Origin: Massilia putida
GTDB lineage: Bacteria; Pseudomonadota; Gammaproteobacteria; Burkholderiales; Burkholderiaceae_D
Assembly: GCF_001941825.1 (NCBI RefSeq)
Contig: NZ_CP019038.1
Location: 3,782,001 to 3,846,000, forward strand
DNA: 64,000 nucleotides
Direction of reading: 5' to 3'
Under the pieces are notes generated by a model. The model was not told the DNA's origin and ran no database searches. It saw only the letters and a program-made list of their open reading frames with translations. Below are positions 27,123 through 36,437 of the stretch, piece by piece (positions within the stretch are counted from its first letter, which is position 1; each line of letters opens with the position of its first letter). The position numbers and the translations under genes are program-made.

Positions 27123-27475
27123 TCAGGCGAGGGCCGGACCGAGCGCCCGCGCCGCGTGTTCCAGCCGCGCGATCCGCGCGTATTCCCCCTCGTCGGCATG
27201 GCGGAATGCCGCGATCCGCAGCGGTGCCATCGCGTCCTGCAAACGCGGCCCCGGCGCCAGCAGCAGGCGCACCACCAGATCATCAACGGCGTGCCGATGA
27301 CGGGGCCGATCCGCTGCCGGCAGGCCACGGCGCCGAACCAGCCGCCGTGGATGACGGCGATCAGCAGACGTCGGCCATTCGCCGCGCCACAGCGCGCGCG
27401 TTCGGTGGCGACGTGACGCCGCTGGGCGTCGTCCAGGTAGGCGGAGCGTCGCGATGTCGAATAGGGAGATGCCAT
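27123..27475 (-). pseudogene. Short frameshifted gene of unknown function
   Basis: An ATG at 27473-27475 has AAGGA five bases upstream. The frame MASPYSTSRRSAYLDDAQRR continues with strong third-position GC bias to IGPVIGTP. Near 27285-27295 the bias moves to the next frame (VDDLVVRLLLAPGPRLQDAM), which runs to a TGA at 27123-27125 and ends HAARALGPALA. The spliced product would have about 117 residues and matches no family I know. The length is 353 bases, one short of a whole number of codons, so either a base was lost or the sequence has an error. It converges on the NHL/M23 gene with no spacer. Confidence 0.45.
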
Positions 27476-27671
27476 CTGCGTCCTTGCCGGGTTGACAGAA
27501 AAAAGTATAGAGACGCACACAGCGGCGGACCACGAAGATATTTGCGCTTCGATATCAGGAATCTGCCTGTGCAAAACCGCACACTTGGCGTGCTCGTGCG
27601 CAGCCTTGTATGCATGAAACCGGCTCCTACAATGAATCGCTGACAACAATCAAACACACGGGAGACGTCAT

Positions 27672-29393
27672 ATGCGCCACATCATTTCGCTCGCGCTGCT
27701 GGTGGGCGCAACCTGCACCGCCCAGGCCCAGGTCACGGCCGGCCCCGGCACCTGGAGCAGCAATCAGACGTGGGGGGCCGACACCGTCAACGGCGGCAAT
27801 CTGACCGGGTATTACTACTGGCCGGCCACGCAGCCAGTGCTGAACGGCAAGCGCGCCCTCGTGCTCGTGCTGCACGGCTGCGCGCAGACGGCCGGCGGCG
27901 ACGTCATCGACAGCACCAGCGACGGCGGCTTCAACTGGAAGGCGGTGGCGGACCAGTACGGCGCCGTCATCCTCGCGCCGAATGCGACGGGCAATGTCTA
28001 CAGCAACCATTGCTGGGATTACGCCAGCACCAGCCACAACCGCACGTCGGGCCATGACGGCGTGCTGCTCGACCTCATCAAGCGCTTCACGACGAATGCG
28101 CAGTACGCGATCGACCCGAACCAGGTCTATGTCGCCGGCCTGTCGTCCGGCGGCGGCGAGACGATGGCCCTCGGCTGCCTCGCGCCGGACGTGTTCGCGG
28201 GCGTGGGCATCAATGCCGGTCCGCCGCCCGGCACGACGACGACGCAGATCGGTGCCGTCCCCGCCGGCTACACGGCGACGACCGCGGCCAGCAACTGCAA
28301 GGCGCTGGCCGGCAGCGCGAGCCCGTCGTTCGCGAGCCAGGTCGCGGGCGTCGTCTGGGGCACGAGCGATTACACGGTGGCGCAGCAATACGGTCCGATG
28401 GACGCGCAGGCCATGCGCCTCGTCTACGGCGGCACGTTCACGAAGGGTCAATCGACGACGGTGGCCACGGGCGGCACGAACGTCCCGTACCTGGATGCCA
28501 ACGGCAAGCTGCGCACCACCGAGATCACGGTCAGCGGCATGGGTCATGCGTGGCCGGCCGGCACCGGCGGGCAGAACACGAACTTCGTCGACGCCACCCA
28601 CGTGAACTATCCGGCCTTCGTGATGGATTTCTGGTTCAAGAACAACCTGCGGGCGGCACGCGCCGCGGCTCCGGTCGTCGACAGCTGCAATGCGAGCGTG
28701 TCCGGCACGACCGTCACCGTGTCGGGCAGCGGCACGGACAGCGCGGGCAGCATCACCGGCTGGCGTGTCGTGCTGAATGGACCCGGCGCCGTCGACGACG
28801 CGGCGGCCGGCAGCGGCGCCAGCTTCAGCAAATCGTACACGAACGTCGCCAACGGCTATTACACGGGCAGCGTGACGGCGACGGACAGCGCCACCGGCCT
28901 GACCTCCGGCGCGTGCAGCATCGCCCAGTTCCTCGTCGGGACGCCGCCCGCCCTGCAGCCGCCGGCCGGCCTGGCGGTGGGTGCGACGACGTCGAGCAGC
29001 GTGACCTTGACGTGGACTGCCGCGAGCGGCGCCACCGGCTACTACGTCTACCGCAACGGCAGCCGCGTGACCGCGGGCGCGGTGACCGCGACGAGCTACA
29101 CGGACAGCGGCCTCGCCGCCAGCACGACGTATAACTACCAGGTCTCGTCCACGAACGGCAGCAGCGAGAGCGCGTTGTCGGCGGCGGTGGCGGGCACGAC
29201 GAAGTCCAGCTGGACCTGCAGCGCGACGACCTCCAGCAACTACGCCCACGTGCAGGCCGGACGCGCGCACGACAGCGGCGGCTATGCGCTGGCGAACGGG
29301 TCGAACCAGAACATGGGGCTCGACAACACGTTTTATACGAGTACGCTGGCGCAGACGTCGCCGGGGTATTACGTGATCGGGAACTGTCCGTAA
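27672..29393 (+). CDS. Extracellular PHB-depolymerase-family esterase with fibronectin-like module
   Basis: A 573-residue secreted protein with a signal peptide (HIISLALLVGATCTAQA). The catalytic domain (about 25-330) has an early LVLVLHGCAQTAGG oxyanion region. Its triad is Ser158 in the lipase box GLSSG, Asp233 in GTSDYTV and His292 in GMGHAWP, as in type 1 poly(3-hydroxyalkanoate) depolymerases. A linker Ig-like segment (340-430) and a fibronectin type III domain (about 440-505, LQPPAGLAVGATTSSSVTL) follow. A C-terminal cysteine-containing module of about 60 residues (SNYAHVQAGRAHDSGGYALA) may bind polymer or surface. It would hydrolyse polyester outside the cell; the exact substrate is inferred. 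The gene converges on tatC across a repeat element. Confidence 0.85.
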   Translation: MRHIISLALLVGATCTAQAQVTAGPGTWSSNQTWGADTVNGGNLTGYYYWPATQPVLNGKRALVLVLHGCAQTAGGDVIDSTSDGGFNWKAVADQYGAVILAPNATGNVYSNHCWDYASTSHNRTSGHDGVLLDLIKRFTTNAQYAIDPNQVYVAGLSSGGGETMALGCLAPDVFAGVGINAGPPPGTTTTQIGAVPAGYTATTAASNCKALAGSASPSFASQVAGVVWGTSDYTVAQQYGPMDAQAMRLVYGGTFTKGQSTTVATGGTNVPYLDANGKLRTTEITVSGMGHAWPAGTGGQNTNFVDATHVNYPAFVMDFWFKNNLRAARAAAPVVDSCNASVSGTTVTVSGSGTDSAGSITGWRVVLNGPGAVDDAAAGSGASFSKSYTNVANGYYTGSVTATDSATGLTSGACSIAQFLVGTPPALQPPAGLAVGATTSSSVTLTWTAASGATGYYVYRNGSRVTAGAVTATSYTDSGLAASTTYNYQVSSTNGSSESALSAAVAGTTKSSWTCSATTSSNYAHVQAGRAHDSGGYALANGSNQNMGLDNTFYTSTLAQTSPGYYVIGNCP

Positions 29394-29396
29394 GCT

Positions 29397-29470
29397 GTCA
29401 TTCCCGGCACTGCCGGGAACGACTTCCCGGCACTGCCGGGAACGACTTCCCGCGCAGGCGGGAACGACGA
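29397..29470. repeat. REP-type array of three tandem palindromes, likely bidirectional terminator
   Basis: Three palindromic units follow each other: TTCCCGGCACTGCCGGGAA twice (from 29401 and 29424) and TTCCCGCGCAGGCGGGAA (from 29447), each followed by CGAC. The first is preceded by GTCA. The array lies between the convergent esterase and tatC genes, just inside both stops, and shares its core with the dispersed repeats at 33137, 39288, 53775 and 58769. Confidence 0.85.
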
Positions 29471-29474
29471 GTTC

Positions 29475-30230
29475 CTAGGCGTGTTCCTCCGGCGCCTGCG
29501 ACACGCGCACGAAGATCGGCGCCATGATGAGGCCCAGTTCGAACAGCAGGCACATCGGCACCGCCAGCGCCAGCTGGCTGACGGCGTCCGGCGGCGTGAC
29601 GACGGCGGCGATCACGAACGCGCCGACGATGGCATACGGGCGGATCGAGCGCAGCTTCTCGACGCTGACGATGCCCATGCGCACGAGGATCACGACGACC
29701 ACCGGCACCTCGAACGTGGCGCCGAACGCGAGGCACATGGACATCACGAAATCGAGGTAGTTCTCGATGTCCGGCATCACGGCGATGGAATTCGGCGAGA
29801 AATTGCCGATGAAGTGGAACACGCGGCCGAACACGAAGAAATAGCAGAACGCGACCCCGGCGATGAACAGGATCGACGACGAGATCACGAGCGGCAGCAC
29901 GAGCCGCTTTTCGTGCGCGTACAGCCCGGGCGCGACGAAGGCCCACACCTGATAAAACACCCAGGGCAGCGCGAGGATGAAGGCGATCAGCAACGTCACC
30001 TTCATCGGCACGAGGAATGGCGCGACGACGCCCGTGGCGATCATCTTGGAGCCGGCCGGCAGCGCGGCCAGCATGGGGGCGGCGAGGAAATCGTAGATGC
30101 GCGCCGGGCCCGGCCACACCATCAGCACGATGCACGCGAGGACGATGCCGTACGTCGCCTTGATCAGGCGGTCGCGCAGCTCGACCAGGTGGGAGATGAA
30201 GGTTTCTTCGCCCGCAGTTTCTTCAGTCAT
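29475..30230 (-). CDS. tatC: Twin-arginine translocase subunit TatC
   Basis: A 251-residue inner-membrane protein with six hydrophobic segments and the conserved N-terminal TatC text FISHLVELRDRLIKA. Other family signatures include FLVPMKVTLLIAFILALPW, a periplasmic YAHEKRLVLP turn and the late VVTPPDAVSQLALAVP. TatC with TatB binds twin-arginine signal peptides and recruits TatA to move folded proteins across the membrane. I use the ATG at 30228-30230 (MTEETAGEETF) rather than a TTG nine bases upstream. It is the last gene of a leftward tatA-tatB-tatC set and ends against the REP array. Confidence 0.95.
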   Translation of the reverse strand: MTEETAGEETFISHLVELRDRLIKATYGIVLACIVLMVWPGPARIYDFLAAPMLAALPAGSKMIATGVVAPFLVPMKVTLLIAFILALPWVFYQVWAFVAPGLYAHEKRLVLPLVISSSILFIAGVAFCYFFVFGRVFHFIGNFSPNSIAVMPDIENYLDFVMSMCLAFGATFEVPVVVVILVRMGIVSVEKLRSIRPYAIVGAFVIAAVVTPPDAVSQLALAVPMCLLFELGLIMAPIFVRVSQAPEEHA

Positions 30231-30266
30231 CTGGCGCAAGGGTGTGGCGCCTGAAGGCGGCCATCA

Positions 30267-30773
30267 TCAGAAAAATTTGGTGTTGGAAGTGGCGCCGGGA
30301 CGGAACTTGCGCACGCGTGCCGCGCCGGACAGCACGTGCTGGCGCGTGCCCTGGCGGTTCTTGTACCACGCCGGCACGTTCGACGTCTTCGCCAGCTTCT
30401 TGCGGCGGAAGTCGCGCGCCTTGCGTTCGATGTCGTCTGGCGACGCCGTCGTGGGCATGACGGCCGTGTCGCCGCGCCAGGCGGACTCGACCTCGTTCAT
30501 ATGCGTCGAGACGGTGCTCTCGACTTCCGACTTGAACGTCTCGACCTCGGACTTGAAGCTTTGCGCGCTGTCCTGGATATCCTTGTGCAGGTTGCGCAAC
30601 TCTTCCATCTCGATCTCGCGCGAGACTTCCGACTTCACCTCATGCAGGTAGCGCTGGGCGCGGCCATACAGGGTGCCGGCCATGCGCGCCACCTTAGGCA
30701 ATTTCTCGGGGCCAATCACGACCAGCGCCACCGCGCCGATGACCGCGAGTTTGGTAAGTCCGAGATCGATCAT
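30267..30773 (-). CDS. tatB: Sec-independent translocase protein TatB
   Basis: A 168-residue protein with one short N-terminal membrane helix (TKLAVIGAVALVVIGPEKLP) holding the family-defining Gly-Pro hinge. A long charged amphipathic helix follows (residues 25-100, including HEVKSEVSREIEMEELRNLH), then a basic, disordered tail. Length and a glutamate after the GP hinge separate it from TatA. It forms the twin-arginine receptor with TatC. The gap to tatA is 18 bases. Confidence 0.93.
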   Translation of the reverse strand: MIDLGLTKLAVIGAVALVVIGPEKLPKVARMAGTLYGRAQRYLHEVKSEVSREIEMEELRNLHKDIQDSAQSFKSEVETFKSEVESTVSTHMNEVESAWRGDTAVMPTTASPDDIERKARDFRRKKLAKTSNVPAWYKNRQGTRQHVLSGAARVRKFRPGATSNTKFF

Positions 30774-30791
30774 GCGGGGTCAAGCACGGGC

Positions 30792-31031
30792 TTAATGGCG
30801 GGTCTTTTCACGCGCGTCGACGTCGATGGTCGACTTGTCGGCGACCTGCTGCGGCGTCTGCACGGTCGACTGGCTGGCGGACGACTTCTCTTCCTCGCCC
30901 TTCATGCCATCCTTGAAACCCTTGACGGCCTTGCCCAGGTCCGAGCCCGCATTGCGCAGCTTGCCCGTACCGAACACCACCACCACCACGACCAGCACGA
31001 TCAGCCAGTGCCAGATACTCATCGAACCCAT
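30792..31031 (-). CDS. tatA: Sec-independent translocase protein TatA
   Basis: A 79-residue protein with the TatA layout: a membrane helix ([15 protein letters not shown]), the [20 protein letters not shown] hinge and amphipathic helix, and a polar tail. It assembles the pore of the Tat system. AAGGAG six bases before the ATG at 31031 fixes the start. The 138-base gap to the HIT gene upstream contains TATACT at a fair position but no clear -35, so tatABC may have its own promoter. Confidence 0.94.
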   Translation of the reverse strand: MGSMSIWHWLIVLVVVVVVFGTGKLRNAGSDLGKAVKGFKDGMKGEEEKSSASQSTVQTPQQVADKSTIDVDAREKTRH

Positions 31032-31169
31032 TGTATTCTCCTTGCCGGGCGCAAACCCGATCAGCGTAAGCGATAGCCACGCCAGTATAAGCCATGCAGG
31101 ACGGGAATGCCCTCTTTCCTTTAGGGAACGCCGTAAAACTGCCCGACGGTTCCCGAGGTTCCCGTGGAA

Positions 31170-31544
31170 TTACGTCCCGAGACCACGCCAAGGACGCGGC
31201 CCGCCATAGACGTGCAGATGCAGGTGGTACACCTCCTGCCCGCCGTCCGGTCCGACGTTGAACAGCGTCTTGTAGCCGCCGCTGCGCTGGCCGTCCGGGC
31301 CGGTTTTCACGGCGATGCCGTGTTCAGCCGCCAGCTTGGGCGCCAGCGCCAGCATCTTGCCCAGCACGGGCGCGTCCGCATCCGTGCAATCGGACAGCGA
31401 GGCCACGTGGTGCTTCGGGATCACCAGCAGGTGGACGGGCGCGGCCGGGTTGATGTCCTTGAACGCGAGCAATTCGTCGTCCTCGTACACCACGCTGGCC
31501 GGAATCTGTTTGGCGGCGATCTTGCAGAAGATGCAGTTATCCAT
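31170..31544 (-). CDS. HIT-family (histidine triad) nucleotide-binding protein
   Basis: A 124-residue cytoplasmic protein with the histidine triad HLHLHV (His107, His109, His111) near the C-terminus. The N-terminal CIFCKIAAKQIPASVVYEDD is typical of HinT/PKCI-like proteins, whose cysteines may bind zinc. Members hydrolyse nucleoside phosphoramidates; the physiological substrate is not known. It follows hisE by 17 bases, an arrangement common in betaproteobacteria, and is probably part of the his transcript. Confidence 0.92.
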   Translation of the reverse strand: MDNCIFCKIAAKQIPASVVYEDDELLAFKDINPAAPVHLLVIPKHHVASLSDCTDADAPVLGKMLALAPKLAAEHGIAVKTGPDGQRSGGYKTLFNVGPDGGQEVYHLHLHVYGGPRPWRGLGT

Positions 31545-31561
31545 GTTCTACGCTCCAGGTC

Positions 31562-31903
31562 TTAGTCTTGGGGCCGCGAGGCCTTCTCTTCGATGCCGGA
31601 CATGCCTTCGCGGCGCGCCAGCTCGTCCAGCACCTGCTGCGGCGTGAGGCCGAACTGCGCCAGCAGGACGATCGAATGGAACCACAGGTCGGCCGTTTCG
31701 TACAACAGCTTCGACGGGTCCGCCCCGGCACGCACGTCTTTCGCCGCCATCACGGTCTCGACGGCTTCCTCGCCGATCTTTTTCAGAATGGCGTCGTCGC
31801 CCTTGGCGAACAGTTTCGCCACGTACGAGGCCGACGGGTCGCCGCCGTTGGCCGGCTTGCGGGTTTCGATCAGCGCGGCCAGGCGTTCCAGTTGCGTGCT
31901 CAT
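31562..31903 (-). CDS. hisE: Phosphoribosyl-ATP pyrophosphatase
   Basis: A 113-residue all-helical enzyme of the MazG-like superfamily. The metal-binding region [20 protein letters not shown] and the later [20 protein letters not shown] contain the acidic residues that hold magnesium. It removes pyrophosphate from phosphoribosyl-ATP in step 2 of histidine synthesis. HisE and HisI are separate proteins here, not fused as in enterobacteria. The start overlaps the hisI stop by four bases. Confidence 0.95.
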   Translation of the reverse strand: MSTQLERLAALIETRKPANGGDPSASYVAKLFAKGDDAILKKIGEEAVETVMAAKDVRAGADPSKLLYETADLWFHSIVLLAQFGLTPQQVLDELARREGMSGIEEKASRPQD

Positions 31904-32349
31904 TTGCTCTTCTTCGGGTTGGTGTAGATGGTGTCCGGGTCCTGCAGCACGGGCTCGACGCTGTGCCAGTCGCCGTCCTCGAACTTCTGGAAGAAGCAGG
32001 AATGGCGGCCGGTGTGGCAGGCGATGCCGCCGGCCTGTTCGACCTTCAGCAGCACCACGTCTTCATCGCAGTCGAGGCGGATTTCCAGCACTTTCTGCAC
32101 ATGGCCGGACTCTTCGCCCTTGTGCCACAGCTTCTTGCGCGAACGGCTCCAGTACACGGCCTCGCCAAGCTCCACGGTCTTGGCAAGGGCTTCGCGGTTC
32201 ATCCAGGCGAACATCAGGATGTCGCCGGTGCCGGCTTCCTGGGCGATCACCGGCACGAGGCCGTGCTCGTCCCATTGGACTTTCTTGAGCCAGGGTTGGG
32301 CCGGGATCGTCGGGGGGGTGGTCGGGGTCACCATGGTCGTCGGTTCCAT
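31900..32349 (-). CDS. hisI: Phosphoribosyl-AMP cyclohydrolase
   Basis: A 149-residue zinc enzyme. The signature region includes [19 protein letters not shown], then [15 protein letters not shown] and the C-terminal [10 protein letters not shown], which supply the zinc-binding cysteines. It opens the purine ring of phosphoribosyl-AMP in step 3 of histidine synthesis. I start it at the ATG 32347-32349, three bases after the hisF stop. A later ATG 15 bases downstream is also possible, because the first residues ([14 protein letters not shown]) are not conserved. Confidence 0.94.
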   Translation of the reverse strand: MEPTTMVTPTTPPTIPAQPWLKKVQWDEHGLVPVIAQEAGTGDILMFAWMNREALAKTVELGEAVYWSRSRKKLWHKGEESGHVQKVLEIRLDCDEDVVLLKVEQAGGIACHTGRHSCFFQKFEDGDWHSVEPVLQDPDTIYTNPKKSK

Positions 32350-32352
32350 CAA

Positions 32353-33114
32353 TCAGTCGAGGCGCATCGGGATGCCGCGGTCCGCCATGAAGCGCTTGGC
32401 TTCGCCGACCGTGTGCTGCCCGTAGTGGAAGATACTCGCGGCCAGCACGGCGTCGGCATGGCCTTCCACGACGCCGTCGGCCAGGTCCTGCAGGCCGCCC
32501 ACGCCGCCGGACGCGATCACGGAAATGCCCACCGCATCCGACACGGCGCGCGTCAGGCCCAGGTCGAAGCCGGACTTGGTGCCGTCGCGGTCCATGCTGG
32601 TGAGCAGCAGTTCGCCGGCGCCCAGGCTTTCCATCTTGCGCGCCCATTCGACGGCATCGAGGCCGGTCGCGTTGCGGCCGCCGTGGGTAAAGACTTCCCA
32701 CTTGCCGGGCGCGACCTGCTTGGCGTCGATGGCGACGACGATGCATTGCGAGCCGTGCTTCTGCGAGGCGTCGTACACGAGCTGCGGGTTGGTCACGGCC
32801 GAGGTATTCATCGACACCTTGTCCGCGCCGGCGTTCAGCAGCCGGCGCACGTCCTCGACCTTGCGCACGCCGCCGCCCACCGTCAGCGGGATGAAGACGG
32901 TCGATGCCACCGCCTCGATGATCGGCAGGATCAGGTCGCGGCCGTCCGAGGACGCCGTGATGTCGAGGAAGGTGATCTCGTCGGCGCCCTGCTCGTTGTA
33001 GCGGCGCGCGATCTCGACCGGGTCGCCGGCGTCGCGCAGTTCCGTGAAGTTGACGCCCTTGACGACGCGGCCGCCGGTGACGTCCAGGCAGGGGATGATG
33101 CGTTTTGTGAGCAT
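32353..33114 (-). CDS. hisF: Imidazole glycerol phosphate synthase cyclase subunit
   Basis: A 253-residue (beta/alpha)8 barrel starting [20 protein letters not shown], with the catalytic Asp11 in place. A second phosphate-binding half ([20 protein letters not shown]) shows the usual two-fold repeat. It uses ammonia from HisH to form imidazole glycerol phosphate and AICAR. It is separated from hisA by 144 bases containing a REPIN, instead of the tight spacing seen elsewhere in the cluster. Confidence 0.96.
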   Translation of the reverse strand: MLTKRIIPCLDVTGGRVVKGVNFTELRDAGDPVEIARRYNEQGADEITFLDITASSDGRDLILPIIEAVASTVFIPLTVGGGVRKVEDVRRLLNAGADKVSMNTSAVTNPQLVYDASQKHGSQCIVVAIDAKQVAPGKWEVFTHGGRNATGLDAVEWARKMESLGAGELLLTSMDRDGTKSGFDLGLTRAVSDAVGISVIASGGVGGLQDLADGVVEGHADAVLAASIFHYGQHTVGEAKRFMADRGIPMRLD

Positions 33115-33136
33115 AAATTTGTACGTTTAGAGAAAC

Positions 33137-33239
33137 CGTCGTTCGCGCGAAAGCGGGAACCCATACTGATTCTGCCTCAATGCCGGCAGTGCCGTTGCCG
33201 CAAACTCAGCATGGATCCCCGCTTTCGCGAGGATGACGG
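33137..33239. repeat. REPIN element between hisA and hisF
   Basis: Two REP palindromes in inverted orientation. The left begins CGTCGTTCGCGCGAAAGCGG and runs into AACCCATACTGA. The right runs TCAGCATGGATCCCCG and ends GAGGATGACG, the mirror of the left arm. A short GCCGGCAGTGCCG palindrome lies in the spacer. The whole can fold into a long hairpin in the hisA-hisF mRNA. It matches the dispersed family also at 29397, 39288, 53775 and 58769. Confidence 0.85.
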
Positions 33240-33258
33240 TTCATGGGGCTGCGGCCTG

Positions 33259-34035
33259 TCAGGCCTGCGCGCCCTCGGTCAGTTCATCCGCGCGTTCCTG
33301 CGCGCTGGCCAGGTCGAGCGTGCCTTCGTAGATCGAACGGCCGCAGATCACGCCCTCGATGCCCTCGTCCTGCACGGCGCACAGCGCTTCCACGTCGGCC
33401 AGGTTGTGCAGGCCGCCCGAGGCGATGATCGGGATGCGCACGGCCTGGGCCAGGCGCACGGTCGCTTCGATGTTCACGCCGCCCATCATGCCGTCGCGGC
33501 CGATGTCGGTGTAGACGATCGATTCGACGCCGTAGCCTTCGAACTTCTGGGCCAGGTCGATGACTTCGTGGCCGGACATCTTGCTCCAGCCGTCCGTCGC
33601 CACCTTGCCGTCCTTGGCGTCCAGGCCCACGATGATGCTGCCCGGGAAGGCGCCGCAAGCGTCGTGCAGGAAGCCCGGATTCTTCACCGCGGCCGTGCCG
33701 ACGATGATGTAGGTGATGCCGTCGTCCAGGTAGCGCTCGATGGTGTCGAGGTCGCGGATGCCGCCGCCCAGCTGGACCGGAATCTCGTCCAGCTCATTCT
33801 CCGTGGCATAGCTCTGCACGACGCGCAGGATCGATTTGATCGCCTCTTCGTTCTTCGGTTTGCCCGCGAACGCGCCGTTCAGATCGACCAGGTGCAGACG
33901 ACGCGCACCCTTCTTGAGCCAGTGCAGCGCCATCTCGGCGGGATCTTCGGAAAACACGGTGGCGAGGTCCATATCGCCCTGTTTCAGGCGAACGCAGTGA
34001 CCGTCTTTCAGGTCGATGGCGGGGATCAGCAGCAT
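33259..34035 (-). CDS. hisA: ProFAR isomerase (1-(5-phosphoribosyl)-5-[(5-phosphoribosylamino)methylideneamino]imidazole-4-carboxamide isomerase)
   Basis: A 258-residue (beta/alpha)8 barrel starting [17 protein letters not shown], with the catalytic Asp8 in the first strand. The second catalytic acid lies in [15 protein letters not shown]. It performs the Amadori rearrangement of ProFAR to PRFAR, feeding HisF/HisH. It lies 41 bases after hisH. The C-terminal tail ([14 protein letters not shown]) is slightly longer than usual and unremarkable. Confidence 0.96.
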   Translation of the reverse strand: MLLIPAIDLKDGHCVRLKQGDMDLATVFSEDPAEMALHWLKKGARRLHLVDLNGAFAGKPKNEEAIKSILRVVQSYATENELDEIPVQLGGGIRDLDTIERYLDDGITYIIVGTAAVKNPGFLHDACGAFPGSIIVGLDAKDGKVATDGWSKMSGHEVIDLAQKFEGYGVESIVYTDIGRDGMMGGVNIEATVRLAQAVRIPIIASGGLHNLADVEALCAVQDEGIEGVICGRSIYEGTLDLASAQERADELTEGAQA

Positions 34036-34076
34036 GGTCGGTATCGATTAGGTTAGTGCCGGGTTGACGGCGGAAA

Positions 34077-34715
34077 TTACGGATTCCAGTGAACGAAGTT
34101 CTTGTACAGTTGCAAACCAGCAGCGGCACTTTTCTCGGGGTGAAACTGGGTGGCGACGATATTGTCCATCGCGACGGCACAGCAGTACGGCGCGCCGTAG
34201 TCGGTCTCGCCGATCGTGTGCGCGGCGTTTTCCGGCACCGCGAAATAACTGTGCACGAAATAGAAGAAGCTGTTGTCCGCCACGCCATTCCACAGCGGGT
34301 GGGCGCGCGACTGGCGCACGCGGTTCCAGCCCATCTGCGGTACCTTGAAGCGCGAGCCGTCGGCCTGCAGCTTGCCGTCGAGCCGGAAACGCACCACCTT
34401 GCCGGGCAGCAGGCCCAGGCCGGGGGCGTCGCCCTCCTCGCTCATGTCGAACAGCATCTGCTCGCCCACGCACACGCCCATCACGGGACGGGTCTTGGTG
34501 GCGCGCAGCAGCGCTTCCTCGGCGCCGGACTCGCGCAGGCTCTGCATGCAGTCGCGCATCGCGCCCTGGCCCGGCAGCACGACGCGGTCGGCCGCGTCGA
34601 TCACGGCCGGGTCGTTGGAAATCTGCACGTCGGCCTCGGGCGCGACGGCGCGCAGGGCCTGTGCCACCGAGCGCAGATTGCCCACGCCATCGATTACAAC
34701 AATCTTGTTCGTCAT
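34077..34715 (-). CDS. hisH: Imidazole glycerol phosphate synthase glutaminase subunit
   Basis: A 212-residue class I glutamine amidotransferase. The start at 34715 ([20 protein letters not shown]) is preferred because the longer frame to 34778 adds an unrelated arginine-rich extension. The nucleophile Cys82 lies in GVCVGEQ, and the His-Glu pair in [11 protein letters not shown] completes the triad. It hydrolyses glutamine and channels ammonia to HisF. The usual GICLGMQ is GVCVGEQ here, a mild variation that keeps the cysteine. Confidence 0.95.
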   Translation of the reverse strand: MTNKIVVIDGVGNLRSVAQALRAVAPEADVQISNDPAVIDAADRVVLPGQGAMRDCMQSLRESGAEEALLRATKTRPVMGVCVGEQMLFDMSEEGDAPGLGLLPGKVVRFRLDGKLQADGSRFKVPQMGWNRVRQSRAHPLWNGVADNSFFYFVHSYFAVPENAAHTIGETDYGAPYCCAVAMDNIVATQFHPEKSAAAGLQLYKNFVHWNP

Positions 34716-34731
34716 CTGAAAATCCGTGGCG

Positions 34732-35322
34732 TTACAGGCTGCCCTTGGTCGACGGGATCGTGCCCGCGGCCCGCGCATCCAGCTCGGCGGCCATGCGCAG
34801 CGCGCGGCCGAAGGCTTTGAAGACGGTCTCGCACTGGTGGTGCGCGTTCACGCCGCGCAGGTTGTCGACGTGCAGCGTGACACCGGCGTGGTTCACGAAC
34901 CCGCGGAAGAATTCGATGGTCAGGTCGACGTCGAAACGGCCGATCGTCGCGCGGGTGAACGGCACATGCCATTCCAGGCCCGGACGGCCGGAAAAGTCGA
35001 TCACGACGCGCGACAGCGCCTCGTCCAGCGGCACGTAGGCATGGCCGTAGCGGCGGATGCCTTTCTTGTCGCCGATGGCCTTGGCGACAGCCATGCCCAG
35101 CGTGATGCCGGTGTCCTCGACGGTGTGGTGGTCGTCGATGTGCAGGTCGCCGACGGCCTCGACTTCCAGGTCGATCAGGCCATGGCGGGCGATCTGGTCC
35201 AGCATGTGGTCCAGGAACGGCACCCCGGTATTGAGTTTCTGGCGGCCGGTGCCGTCCAGGTTGAGCGCGACGCGAATTTGCGTCTCGCTCGTATTGCGCG
35301 TGATTTCTGCGGTGCGGGTCAT
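34732..35322 (-). CDS. hisB: Imidazoleglycerol-phosphate dehydratase
   Basis: A 196-residue monofunctional dehydratase starting [20 protein letters not shown]; the in-frame extension to 35421 is not conserved. The two manganese-binding histidine clusters are visible as [11 protein letters not shown] and [17 protein letters not shown]. It converts imidazole glycerol phosphate to imidazole acetol phosphate. The phosphatase domain found in the enterobacterial HisB fusion is absent, so histidinol phosphatase must be encoded elsewhere. It lies 16 bases before hisH in transcription order. Confidence 0.95.
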   Translation of the reverse strand: MTRTAEITRNTSETQIRVALNLDGTGRQKLNTGVPFLDHMLDQIARHGLIDLEVEAVGDLHIDDHHTVEDTGITLGMAVAKAIGDKKGIRRYGHAYVPLDEALSRVVIDFSGRPGLEWHVPFTRATIGRFDVDLTIEFFRGFVNHAGVTLHVDNLRGVNAHHQCETVFKAFGRALRMAAELDARAAGTIPSTKGSL

Positions 35323-35342
35323 TGCTAGGTGCTCGGCGGTGT

Positions 35343-36437
35343 TCAGGCTTGCAGCGAAGCCTTCAGGGCATTCAGGAATACGGAATTTTCTTCCGGAGTG
35401 CTGACCGTAACACGGATGCAATTGGCCAGCAATTCATGCATTTTACTCAAATTCTTGGTCAGCACCCGATCTGCGAACAGTTTAGCGCAGCTTCGCTCCG
35501 CATCCGGCACGCGGAAGGTGATGAAATTCGCGCTCGACGGGAACACAGTCACGCCCGGCAGCGCGGCCAGCGCGGCAGCCAGTTCCGTACGCGCCTCGTT
35601 GAGGCGGGCGGCCTGCTCGTCCAGCACGTCCAGGTGGTCGAGGGCGAATTCCGCCGCCACCTGGGTCAATACGTTGACATTGTACGGCGGCCGCACCTTG
35701 TCGAACTGCTGCAGCAACGCGGGCGCGGCGGCGAGATAACCGAGGCGGATGCCGGCCAGGCCCAGCTTCGACAGCGTGCGCATCACGACGAGGTTCGGAT
35801 AGCGCGGCAGCTTGTCCATGAAGCTCGTGCGCGCGAACGGCTGATAGGCCTCGTCCACGACGGCGATGCCCGTTTCTCCCAGCGCTTCGATGATGGCGAC
35901 CATGTCGGCTTCGTCGTACAGGTTGCCGGTCGGGTTGTTCGGGTAGGCCAGGAACACGAGCGCCGGCTTGTGCTCGGCGATCGCGGCCAGCATGGCGGGG
36001 CGGTCCAGCGAGAAGTCGGCCTTCAGCGGGACGCCGACATAATCCATGCCCGCGAACTGGGCGGAGCGCTGGAACATGACGAACGCCGGGCTGGGCGCCA
36101 GCACGATCGCGCGCTTGTCCTGGCGCGAGCAGGCGGTGCACAGAATGGAGATGATCTCGTCCGAACCGTTGCCGAGGATGACGTCGTAACCGGCCGGCAC
36201 GCCCAGCGTCGTGCGGATCTTGTCCTTCAGCGTGCTGTACGACGCCAGCGGATAGCGGTTCAGGACGGCGTCCGCCAGGCGCTGGGCCAGTTCGGCGCGC
36301 AGCGGATCGGGCAGCTGGTACGGGTTTTCCATCGCGTCCAGCTTGATGTAGCCGCTCGAATCCGGGACGTTGTAGATATGGCCGGCACGGACGTCTTCGC
36401 GGATCGTGTTGGCGATGAGGTTGTCGATGCTGGTCAT
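35343..36437 (-). CDS. hisC: Histidinol-phosphate aminotransferase
   Basis: A 364-residue fold type I PLP enzyme. The start at 36437 ([20 protein letters not shown]) overlaps the methyltransferase stop by ATGA; the longer frame is antisense-like noise. YPNNPTGN (165-172), VVDEAY (193-198) and the PLP lysine Lys224 in [15 protein letters not shown] are all present. It transfers the amino group of glutamate to imidazole acetol phosphate. The ATGA overlap makes its translation depend on the methyltransferase gene. Confidence 0.95.
   Translation of the reverse strand: MTSIDNLIANTIREDVRAGHIYNVPDSSGYIKLDAMENPYQLPDPLRAELAQRLADAVLNRYPLASYSTLKDKIRTTLGVPAGYDVILGNGSDEIISILCTACSRQDKRAIVLAPSPAFVMFQRSAQFAGMDYVGVPLKADFSLDRPAMLAAIAEHKPALVFLAYPNNPTGNLYDEADMVAIIEALGETGIAVVDEAYQPFARTSFMDKLPRYPNLVVMRTLSKLGLAGIRLGYLAAAPALLQQFDKVRPPYNVNVLTQVAAEFALDHLDVLDEQAARLNEARTELAAALAALPGVTVFPSSANFITFRVPDAERSCAKLFADRVLTKNLSKMHELLANCIRVTVSTPEENSVFLNALKASLQA

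Noticed and set aside
29397..29470. CRISPR-like array
   Set aside because: Three palindromic units follow each other without unique spacers and match the dispersed REP family.
35323..35421. Longer hisB start
   Set aside because: The extra residues overlap the hisC end and are not part of the dehydratase family; the ATG at 35322 gives the normal 196 residues.
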